Of a DNA stretch of 7,307 nt, positions 1 through 5,374 are shown in pieces. How positions within the stretch are numbered: position 1 is the stretch's first letter; each line of letters begins with the position of its first letter. Origin of the DNA: Thermoplasmata archaeon (GTDB taxonomy: Archaea > Thermoplasmatota > Thermoplasmata > RBG-16-68-12 > JAGMCJ01). The position numbers and the translations under genes were made by a program. The notes under the pieces were generated by a model, which saw only the letters and a program-made list of their open reading frames with translations, searched no databases and had not been told where the DNA came from. The stretch is taken from NCBI GenBank assembly GCA_023129265.1, contig JAGMCJ010000042.1:1-7307 (forward strand). Reading direction: 5' to 3'.

Positions 1-51
1 TGATAATGGTAGAGAAATCGTTTTTAGGCTTTGAGTAGTGGATAGTCTCTG

Positions 52-699
52 ATGGAAGAAGTTCCCTCCGTTAAGTTCGAACGGCCTGTCAAGATGAAGG
101 TTTGCTTTGTCGGCGACTTCGCTGTTGGAAAGACGAGCCTCGCGGAGCGGTTTGTCCACAATCGCTTCAGGTCTGCCTACGTTCCAACCATAGGTACGCA
201 GATAATGAAGAAGCAGTTCACACTGGCGAACCCTCGCGGTAAGGGAATGGTCCAGATAGATATGGTGATTTGGGACATAATGGGACAGAAGGGGTTCAGG
301 GAACTCCTCAATGAAGCCTACTTCCACGGTACGAGGGCTGTGTTGGCAGTCTGTGACGTCACGAGGGAGGAGACCCTCGAGGATCTGAACTACTGGATCG
401 ACTCCGTGTACAAGGTCACTGGAAGAATACCGGTTCGAATCCTTGGCAACAAGTGGGATCTCAGGCATATGCTGAAAACGGACGAGGCTGACATTGCTGC
501 CTTGGCGAAGAAGTACGAAACTGGATACAACCTAACCAGTGCCAAGACGGGAAGGGATGTAGAGACGGCCTTCTACGCGCTCGCCGAGAGACACATCATC
601 GAGAAGCTCGCGGCCAGCAAGGGCCATCAGACTGAGGAAATCGCCGCCACGCCCACAGAACAGTCTCGCGGAATGTCCTCGGTGGAAGAAGCCACGTAG
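52..699 (+). CDS. Ras/Rab-like small GTPase
   Basis: A 215-residue P-loop GTPase of the Ras/Rab type, expected to switch between GTP- and GDP-bound states. All five G motifs are visible: GDFAVGKT at residues 21-28 (G1), Thr46 in PTIG (G2), WDIMGQ at 74-79 (G3, with Gln79 in the place of Ras Gln61), NKWD at 133-136 (G4) and TSAKTG at 162-167 (G5). The GTPase fold ends near residue 187. The last 28 residues are rich in Glu, Thr and Ser and probably disordered. There is no C-terminal cysteine motif, so prenyl anchoring as in eukaryotic Rabs is not expected. The residue after Gln79 is Lys, where Rabs have Glu. Start: ATG at 52 gives about 15 residues before the first strand. ATG at 94 (Met15) would give a minimal domain and is possible. 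No good ribosome binding site is seen; a weak T-rich stretch near 21-27 could be a TATA element of a leaderless gene. Its cellular role and effectors are unknown. Confidence 0.9.
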   Translation: MEEVPSVKFERPVKMKVCFVGDFAVGKTSLAERFVHNRFRSAYVPTIGTQIMKKQFTLANPRGKGMVQIDMVIWDIMGQKGFRELLNEAYFHGTRAVLAVCDVTREETLEDLNYWIDSVYKVTGRIPVRILGNKWDLRHMLKTDEADIAALAKKYETGYNLTSAKTGRDVETAFYALAERHIIEKLAASKGHQTEEIAATPTEQSRGMSSVEEAT

Positions 700-823
700 C
701 TTCCCATGTACTCTCGCGTCTTCTTGCTTCAACAGGGAACAGGTCCGCGCTTCTCCGTGCGCTCGCGCTGGTGATGTGCGCTCTGAGGGCCTGTGCCAGA
801 TTGTTGGTTCGAGTTCCCAAATC

Positions 824-830
824 TTAAATA
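824..830 (+). promoter_or_regulatory. TATA box for the 855-2390 operon
   Basis: TTAAATA is centred 28 bases before the ATG at 855. Archaeal transcription starts about 25 bases downstream of the TATA centre, so the transcript should begin at or within a few bases of the start codon. No Shine-Dalgarno sequence lies before that ATG, which fits a leaderless mRNA. The rest of the 700-854 spacer shows no gene. Confidence 0.7.
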
Positions 831-854
831 GGTCTACCCGTCTTTCAACGACAA

Positions 855-1454
855 ATGATTGAAGCGATTCTTGCCATCCTGTTCATATTCTTTCTGCCTG
901 GCTTTCTCCTGGTCAACGCCATATTCCCGCGAAAGGGCGAGCTGGACAGGGAGTATGACGTTCTCTACAGAATCACTCTCGGAATTGTGATGAGTGTCGT
1001 TATCGCTGTGGCCGTGGGGTTCGTGCTCAACTCGTTGACTCAGGACTTCGGGATAACTCAGGAATCGGGCAAAGGTTTCGTCACAGATGCGAATCTATGG
1101 GCTATCCTTGTAGCGCTCTCGATTCTCCTCTTCCTCCTTGGTTGGCTTCGGGGTGCCTACCCCTTCATGGGGAGGCTGCACCCGAGTCTGCTCAGACATC
1201 CCAAGCGGGAACCACAGTCCGTGCTCGTCGATGTGAAGGAGGAAAGAGAAGTCGTTGGGAAGCTCAGAAACCTCGCAAGAACTCGCGAGGAGCTGAGAAT
1301 GAGGATAAAGGACTACGAGAGGAGGATAAGGCAGAGCACAGGAAAGATCAGGGAGAGCTATCTGAAGAAGAAGGATCGGGCAATGGAAGAGCTGAAAGAA
1401 GTGGACATCAAGCTCAGGAAGATAGAGAAGCAGAGGGCTCAGGAACTCTATTGA
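855..1454 (+). CDS. DUF1616-like membrane protein with C-terminal coiled coil
   Basis: A 199-residue integral membrane protein of unknown function. Three hydrophobic segments are clear, at about residues 2-24, 40-61 and 80-99. The first contains FLPGFLLVNAIFP, the PG-containing pattern typical of the N-terminus of archaeal DUF1616 proteins. A charged linker follows. Residues about 125-199 are almost all Glu, Lys, Arg and Leu in heptad-like spacing, predicting a long alpha-helical coiled coil that probably lies in the cytoplasm (positive-inside inference). Full DUF1616 proteins have more membrane segments and an extracellular C-terminal part, so this is a short or divergent relative, or a separate family sharing the N-terminal module. 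It is the first gene of a tight unit: its TGA stop overlaps the ribosome binding site of pth2. The DUF1616 match is from pattern recognition only. The membrane and coiled-coil reading is firm. Confidence 0.8.
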   Translation: MIEAILAILFIFFLPGFLLVNAIFPRKGELDREYDVLYRITLGIVMSVVIAVAVGFVLNSLTQDFGITQESGKGFVTDANLWAILVALSILLFLLGWLRGAYPFMGRLHPSLLRHPKREPQSVLVDVKEEREVVGKLRNLARTREELRMRIKDYERRIRQSTGKIRESYLKKKDRAMEELKEVDIKLRKIEKQRAQELY

Positions 1455-1460
1455 GGTGAT
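1453..1460 (+). promoter_or_regulatory. Shine-Dalgarno site of pth2
   Basis: GAGGTGAT can pair over eight bases with the archaeal 16S rRNA 3' end (AUCACCUC). It overlaps the TGA stop of the preceding gene and lies two bases before ATG 1463. This favours ATG 1463 over the TTG at 1460, which overlaps the site, and suggests coupled translation with the upstream gene. Confidence 0.75.
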
Positions 1461-1462
1461 TG

Positions 1463-1816
1463 ATGGAATACAAGCTCGTCGTTGCGGTAAGAGACGACCT
1501 TAATCTCTCTGGAGGGAAGATGGCTGTGCAGGTCGCCCACGCAGCGGTCATGTGCTCGATTGAGTGTCGGAAGAAGAGCAAGAGGTGGTTCTCTCGATGG
1601 ATGAAGGAAGGTCAGAAGAAAGTCGTCGTCAGGGCAAGGGACCTCAGTGAGCTTCGCGACCTGGAGAGAAAAGCAGCACGATTGAAGATCACGGTCGCCT
1701 TAATCGAGGATGCAGGTCTGACGGAGGTGCCTCCCGGAACCGCGACATGTCTCGGAATGGGCCCCGCCCCCAATTCTGTAATTGACCGGGTCACCGGACG
1801 CCTAGGGCTGTGGTAG
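1463..1816 (+). CDS. pth2: Peptidyl-tRNA hydrolase, Pth2 type
   Basis: A 117-residue Pth2-family enzyme. It cleaves the ester bond between peptide and tRNA on peptidyl-tRNAs that drop off the ribosome, recycling the tRNA in the cytoplasm. Archaea and eukaryotes share this family, which is unrelated to bacterial Pth. Hallmarks are visible: a first strand YKLVVAVRDDL (residues 3-13), the catalytic-helix motif GGKMAVQVAHAA (17-28) with Lys19, Gln23 and His26, IEDAGLTEVPPGT (81-93), and the C-terminal GMGPAP...IDRVTGRLGLW (98-117) that ends Pth2 proteins. Length is normal for the family (about 115-120). The start is set by the ribosome binding site at 1453-1460. The stop is one base from the start of the next gene, so all three plus-strand genes from 855 are probably one transcript. 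Confidence 0.96.
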   Translation: MEYKLVVAVRDDLNLSGGKMAVQVAHAAVMCSIECRKKSKRWFSRWMKEGQKKVVVRARDLSELRDLERKAARLKITVALIEDAGLTEVPPGTATCLGMGPAPNSVIDRVTGRLGLW

Positions 1817-1817
1817 G

Positions 1818-2390
1818 ATGAAAGAACACATTAGAATTCTGGGAATCGACGATTCGCCGTTCAGCTTTGAGGACGAGAGCGCTGAAATCGTGGGGGCACT
1901 CATTCGAACGCCCAACTACATCGAGGCAGTGATGAAATCCGAAATCGATGTCGACGGGTGGAACTCTACGCGGAACCTAACGGACATGGTGCGATCTTCT
2001 AGATACCGCGAGAACATCTCGATGATATTCCTTGACGGGATCGCTCTGGGCGGGTTCAATGTGGTGGACATTGGTAAGCTGAGCGAGGAAGTCGAGATCC
2101 CTGTCGCCAGCATCAGCAGGAAGCGCCCGGATCTGGAATCGATCAGGATCGCGCTCGAGAAGAAGTTCGATGACTGGAAGGAACGGTTCGAGCTCATCAC
2201 AAAGAACGAGATTAAGAAGGTGGAGACAGAGCACAAGCCCGTCTACGTGCAGCACGTCGGCGTAGGCTTCGCGGAACTGAAGAGCATGATAAGGAAGTCG
2301 ACCGTGAGAGGCGCTCTTCCCGAGCCCATCCGGGTGGCACACCTGATCGTCACCGCGTTCAAGCGTGGAGAGTCGTACGGACGGGCCTAG
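1818..2390 (+). CDS. DUF99 / UPF0215 family protein (endonuclease V-like fold)
   Basis: A 190-residue DUF99 (UPF0215) protein, a family found mainly in archaea. Family signatures are RILGIDDSPF (residues 6-15), IDVDGWNST (43-51), IFLDGIALGGFNVVDI (70-85), the Pro-X-Ser-Arg-Lys segment near 95-103 and the C-terminal PEPIRVAHLI...GESYGRA. The acidic residues Asp11, Asp46 and Asp73 sit where metal-binding acids occur in the RNase H-like fold shared with endonuclease V. From family knowledge a DNA-acting nuclease role, possibly on deaminated bases, is plausible but cannot be shown here. Length is typical. The ATG follows the pth2 stop by one base, with only a weak GGTAGG ribosome binding site, suggesting translational coupling. 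The TAG stop lies in a CTAG shared with the convergent pelota gene. Confidence 0.93.
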   Translation: MKEHIRILGIDDSPFSFEDESAEIVGALIRTPNYIEAVMKSEIDVDGWNSTRNLTDMVRSSRYRENISMIFLDGIALGGFNVVDIGKLSEEVEIPVASISRKRPDLESIRIALEKKFDDWKERFELITKNEIKKVETEHKPVYVQHVGVGFAELKSMIRKSTVRGALPEPIRVAHLIVTAFKRGESYGRA

Positions 2391-3424
2391 TGCTGGATTT
2401 TGTAGCGTAGGAGGGCGGCCAGGCCTCCGAGCGACCGGAGCTTCTTTCCCGCCTCGTGACGGCTGCTGACGATGACGACCTTGCCTTTGGCGCTCTCCGC
2501 CCGCTTCATCAGGGCCTCTCTCCGCTCGTCCCTTACCGAGTCCTCTGTGACGAGCAACGTTTCAATCGCGCCCATGTCAATGGCTCTGGAGACCTCCTCT
2601 TCTCCATAGGCGTATGCCCCCTCCTTTGAGATCTCCGAAAGCACCTCCTCAACGAGCCTCGTCTCCGAAGCTACCTTGTTGTCGAGAAGCGCCTGCTCTC
2701 CCATGCCACGCTTGAGGGCTTCCTGGATCCCCGTCATACCGGCTGAACCTGTGACAATCGTGTAGCACTTCTCGAAGGTCTCTGCCGACTTCCTCTTGCC
2801 GTAGTCGAAGAAATCCTTCCTCGTGAAGCCCGGACCGACAACGATGAGTATGCCCGTTTGCTCCAGTGACTTGATCGTGCTGAGGACCTCGGAGAAGTAG
2901 TCCTCTTTCGTAGCAGGACTCTTGAATTGCTTTCCAGATCCGGGGCCCCTGATCGTGGCTATCTCCCTAATCGCGTACTGATGCATCTGCGCCAGGAGCG
3001 CCGACTCGTCGTCCATCGAAACGAACGTGATCAGAGGTTGCAGCGTGGATGCAACGGCCTCCTCTATCCTTCTCAGCTGTGAGTCTTTCCAGTCCTTCAC
3101 TATGCCGATGTCATCCCTCAGAGTGACGTTGAACGTGTGGTAGGAGCCAACCTCCTCGGAGCCCGTCTCGATGGTCCCCCGGATTCTGAGCCTGTCCGTG
3201 AAGTCATGGAACTCCACCTTCTGCACGCGGATGCCGAGCCTGACCCTCCTCTTGTCCATTCTCTCGGGTCTCAGCTTGTCCGTCAACTGCTCATCTCTGC
3301 GGAACGTCGTGGCCACGATTAGGTCTCCTTCCTCGATCAGATTGTAGAGATGCCACAGATCGTCCATTGTCTGAATGAGGAGTTTGATGTTGCCCTTCTT
3401 GTCGTCTCTGAAAAGGACCTTCAT
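2387..3424 (-). CDS. pelA: Ribosome rescue factor aPelota
   Basis: A 345-residue archaeal Pelota (Dom34), the eRF1 paralogue that enters the empty or stalled A site with aEF1-alpha and, with ABCE1, splits stalled ribosomes. Three domains are visible. The N-terminal Sm-like domain (about 1-128) carries DDLWHLYNLIEEGDLI at 21-36. The central eRF1_2-type domain (about 130-255) carries the family signature IVVGPGFTRKDFF at 194-206. The C-terminal eRF1_3-type domain (about 258-345) carries YGEEEVSRAIDMGAIETLL at 273-291. There is no GGQ motif, as expected: Pelota does not hydrolyse peptidyl-tRNA. Length is normal. The ATG at 3424 has a modest upstream GAGGAAAG. It lies 278 bp downstream of aIF2 gamma and ends in the shared CTAG with DUF99, leaving no space for a terminator between the two convergent genes. 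Confidence 0.96.
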   Translation of the reverse strand: MKVLFRDDKKGNIKLLIQTMDDLWHLYNLIEEGDLIVATTFRRDEQLTDKLRPERMDKRRVRLGIRVQKVEFHDFTDRLRIRGTIETGSEEVGSYHTFNVTLRDDIGIVKDWKDSQLRRIEEAVASTLQPLITFVSMDDESALLAQMHQYAIREIATIRGPGSGKQFKSPATKEDYFSEVLSTIKSLEQTGILIVVGPGFTRKDFFDYGKRKSAETFEKCYTIVTGSAGMTGIQEALKRGMGEQALLDNKVASETRLVEEVLSEISKEGAYAYGEEEVSRAIDMGAIETLLVTEDSVRDERREALMKRAESAKGKVVIVSSRHEAGKKLRSLGGLAALLRYKIQH

Positions 3425-3605
3425 CCAGCTTTCCTCAGGCTTTGAATGAGAAAACTCTATTTCATTCTATCGGGAGCGCAAGAAGGCGAGACGGGCAGGC
3501 GGTTACTACCGAATCCAGCGTGATCCAGGTTCTTCCTGACGCGTGCCACCTTCGAGTTCAGATTTAGAGCACACCCTTTGTCCCAGCGTGCATGTCACTG
3601 AGTGG

Positions 3606-3651
3606 TCTTATCGCTACCCGTCTCAATGTCCGTTATTCGGTTGCGATAAGA
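3606..3651. repeat. Inverted repeat in the aIF2 gamma - pelota spacer
   Basis: Arms TCTTATCGCTACC (3606-3618) and GGTTGCGATAAGA (3639-3651) are reverse complements over 13 positions except one T/T mismatch, around a 20-base loop. As RNA this is a long, stable hairpin on either strand. It lies in the 278-bp spacer 3425-3702, which shows no gene and no convincing tRNA. A small palindrome, CACTGAGTG at 3596-3604, sits beside it. It could be a leader element for pelota, a small RNA, a processing site or a protein-binding site; the sequence does not decide. Confidence 0.75.
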
Positions 3652-3673
3652 TAAAACTTTCCAACCAGGTTGG
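3647..3673 (-). terminator. Candidate terminator after rps6e - aIF2 gamma
   Basis: Read on the minus strand, about 30 bases after the aIF2 gamma stop, the perfect palindrome CCAACC-T-GGTTGG (3673-3661) is followed by AAAG and the T-rich TTTTATCTTATC. As RNA the palindrome could fold as a five-pair stem with a CTG loop. Archaeal termination mainly needs T-rich tracts, and this tract is short, so the call is tentative. The palindrome could instead be a protein site. Confidence 0.35.
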
Positions 3674-3702
3674 CTTCCCGAGAATCAAACACCACCCTTC
3701 GG

Positions 3703-4935
3703 TCACTGTATGATTCCATATCCTATCAAGCGCCATCTCCCGCCTATCCTCCGGGAAATAGCGATGCGCTGGCCCGATTCCGCGCTTATCGGGATCTTGA
3801 GCGCAATATCACTGAGCTGTTCTCGGGCGCTTGTCACGATACCCACGGTCGTGGCGGTTCCCACGTTCAGCATCAGCGGCTCGTTGGTCTTGATGCTGTC
3901 AACCTCCAGTTCTTCCGTAGCGCCGACCACTCGCTCAAGGAGTTTTATCTCCAGCGTCAGAGAATTCAACACGTCCGGAAGCGCATCCTCTGCCCCCGCG
4001 ACCCTTCCAGTTAACGAGTCGGACTTCACCAGCGATGGGTCGAGTTCCGTACCCACGGCTATCAATCCGCCCGGTCCAACCTCATCCTTCTGCGTGCCGC
4101 CTGAGACGAGAGAGGTCACCTTGCTCCTGATCGGATCCCAAACCATCTCTCCAGAAACATCTCGTTTGAAGCCTGGAGTGATGAAGATGTCGTCGCCGAC
4201 CTTTATCCTTCCTTGTATGAGGGAACCGCCTATGACTCCGCCTCGGAGCTTCTTCGGAGATGTCCCAGGGACGTTTATGTCGAACGATCTGGCCACATAC
4301 ATCTTCGGAGGGGCGTCGAGATCCCTGTCCTTAGTGGGTATTCTCTTCTCCATCTCCATTATGAGAACGTCGATGTTTATGTGATGGTGGGCCGAGAGGG
4401 GTACAACTGGCGAATTCTCAGCTATGGTCCCGTCAATGAAGGTTCGGATCTCCTCGTAGTTCTCTCGATTCCTTTCTTGGTCGACGATGTCTATCTTGTT
4501 CTGGACGATCACAATGTTCTCGACACCGGTGATGTTCAGCCCCATCAGATGCTCCTTCGTCTGCGGCTGAGGGCATTCCTCATTGGCAGCGATGAGAAGC
4601 AGGGCGCCGTCCATTATCGCGGCTCCTGAGAGCATGGTCGCCATCAGCGTCTCGTGTCCGGGAGAGTCAACAAAGCTCACGGCCCTAAGGAACTCTCCCT
4701 TCGTGTCGCACTTGGGGCATTCGGGCTCCACGGAGTAGCATTCGGGTTCCGGGCAGTCCGGGCATTTGAAGAATGAAGCATCGGCATATCCGAGCCTGAT
4801 GGAGATTCCCCTCTTGATCTCCTCGGAGTGCCTGTCCGTCCACTCCCCTGTGAGCATCTTCGTGAGGGTTGTCTTTCCATGGTCAACGTGACCGATCATC
4901 CCTATGTTCGCCTCGGGCTGGGCGGGGACATTCAT
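3703..4935 (-). CDS. eif2g: Translation initiation factor 2 subunit gamma (aIF2 gamma)
   Basis: A 410-residue gamma subunit of archaeal IF2, the GTPase that delivers initiator Met-tRNA to the small ribosomal subunit. The G domain (about 8-200) shows GHVDHGKT at 15-22, the switch 1 region RGISIRLGYA at 42-51, DSPGH at 90-94, NKID at 146-149 and SAHH at 181-184. A zinc knuckle inserted in the G domain has Cys58-x2-Cys61 and Cys73-x2-Cys76, with an extra Cys66. Two beta-barrel domains follow: domain II from about 205 (MYVARSFDINVPGT) and domain III from about 320 (LTLEIKLLERVVG). The RGISIRLGY switch and knuckle separate it from EF-Tu/EF1-alpha and SelB. Length is normal. The ATG overlaps the rps6e stop as ATGA, with GAGAGG seven bases upstream, so translation is probably coupled to S6e. 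Confidence 0.97.
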   Translation of the reverse strand: MNVPAQPEANIGMIGHVDHGKTTLTKMLTGEWTDRHSEEIKRGISIRLGYADASFFKCPDCPEPECYSVEPECPKCDTKGEFLRAVSFVDSPGHETLMATMLSGAAIMDGALLLIAANEECPQPQTKEHLMGLNITGVENIVIVQNKIDIVDQERNRENYEEIRTFIDGTIAENSPVVPLSAHHHINIDVLIMEMEKRIPTKDRDLDAPPKMYVARSFDINVPGTSPKKLRGGVIGGSLIQGRIKVGDDIFITPGFKRDVSGEMVWDPIRSKVTSLVSGGTQKDEVGPGGLIAVGTELDPSLVKSDSLTGRVAGAEDALPDVLNSLTLEIKLLERVVGATEELEVDSIKTNEPLMLNVGTATTVGIVTSAREQLSDIALKIPISAESGQRIAISRRIGGRWRLIGYGIIQ

Positions 4936-5327
4936 TCTGTGGCCTCTCTTGCCTTCAGACTGTCCTCAATCGACCGTGGACCCCTCTTTGTCACGCGCAG
5001 GTTGAGCTGTGATATCTCCTGGGAGATCGAATTCCCCCGGAACGTCTTTCGCTTTCTCACGCCCTTGTCCTTCGGCTTGAATCCGACGCCCTTCGTGACA
5101 AGAACCCTCTTCCTCCTTCCGCCTGGGATGTCCCTCCTCATGGGCGTTCCGGTCTTGTCCGATCCGCCTGTGATCCTGAGTTTGTATCCCGGAAGGTCAA
5201 CAAAAATGCCGTCAATCTCCTCTCCGATCTTCTTTCCGATGAGGGAGTTCGCCTGGTGTCCCCCAATCGTTGTGGAGTAGCTTGTCCCCTTCTTCGGGTC
5301 CGCAATGATAGCCTTGAACTCTACCAA
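4932..5327 (-). CDS. rps6e: Small subunit ribosomal protein S6e
   Basis: A 131-residue S6e protein of the 30S subunit. It has the family core GGSDKTGTPMRRD (residues 54-66), the basic KGVRKRKTFRGNSIS region (88-102) and ends with a short acidic tail. It lacks the long C-terminal extension of eukaryotic S6. The start is placed at the TTG at 5327, giving MVEFKAIIADP, which matches the usual S6e N-terminus. AAGGTG lies five bases upstream of it. The GTG at 5348 would add seven residues but sits only about 18 bases from the TATA box, upstream of the predicted transcript start, so it is unlikely. The stop overlaps the aIF2 gamma ATG by four bases. Pairing of these two genes is common in archaea and fits their shared role at the small subunit. 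Confidence 0.95.
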   Translation of the reverse strand: MVEFKAIIADPKKGTSYSTTIGGHQANSLIGKKIGEEIDGIFVDLPGYKLRITGGSDKTGTPMRRDIPGGRRKRVLVTKGVGFKPKDKGVRKRKTFRGNSISQEISQLNLRVTKRGPRSIEDSLKAREATE

Positions 5328-5332
5328 TCCAA

Positions 5333-5338
5333 CACCTT
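5333..5338 (-). promoter_or_regulatory. Shine-Dalgarno site of rps6e
   Basis: On the minus strand AAGGTG lies five bases before the TTG at 5327. It supports that rare start codon over the upstream GTG at 5348. Confidence 0.6.
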
Positions 5339-5362
5339 GCCCTCGCACTAATGCTATCTTCG

Positions 5363-5370
5363 TTTAAATA
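5363..5370 (-). promoter_or_regulatory. TATA box for rps6e - aIF2 gamma
   Basis: TATTTAAA on the minus strand lies in the short spacer between the cysS stop (5375) and rps6e. A transcript starting about 25 bases downstream, near 5341, would have a leader of roughly 14 bases containing the AAGGTG ribosome binding site. This gives rps6e - aIF2 gamma a promoter independent of cysS. Confidence 0.7.
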
Positions 5371-5374
5371 GATT

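Noticed and set aside
1..51. Possible end of an upstream gene at the left edge
   Set aside because: Only 51 bases are visible, with stop codons in several frames and nothing recognisable.
800..818. A T-arm-like stretch TTGGTTCGAGTTCCCAA suggesting a tRNA end
   Set aside because: The T-stem pairing does not fit a 7-base loop, no matching acceptor stem, D-arm or anticodon arm lies upstream, and the position overlaps the promoter region of the next gene.
2387..3424. Possibility that the pelota gene is the release factor aRF1
   Set aside because: There is no GGQ or NIKS motif, and the N-terminal DLWHLYNLIEEGDL and VGPGF motifs are those of Pelota.
3425..3605. Possible small RNA or tRNA gene in the aIF2 gamma - pelota spacer outside the inverted repeat
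   Set aside because: No cloverleaf, no C/D box pair and no clear H/ACA arrangement could be found by eye on either strand.
3710..4384. A 224-codon plus-strand frame opposite aIF2 gamma
   Set aside because: It is Ser/Thr/Pro-rich with no family features and no ribosome binding site; it is the antisense shadow of a conserved gene.
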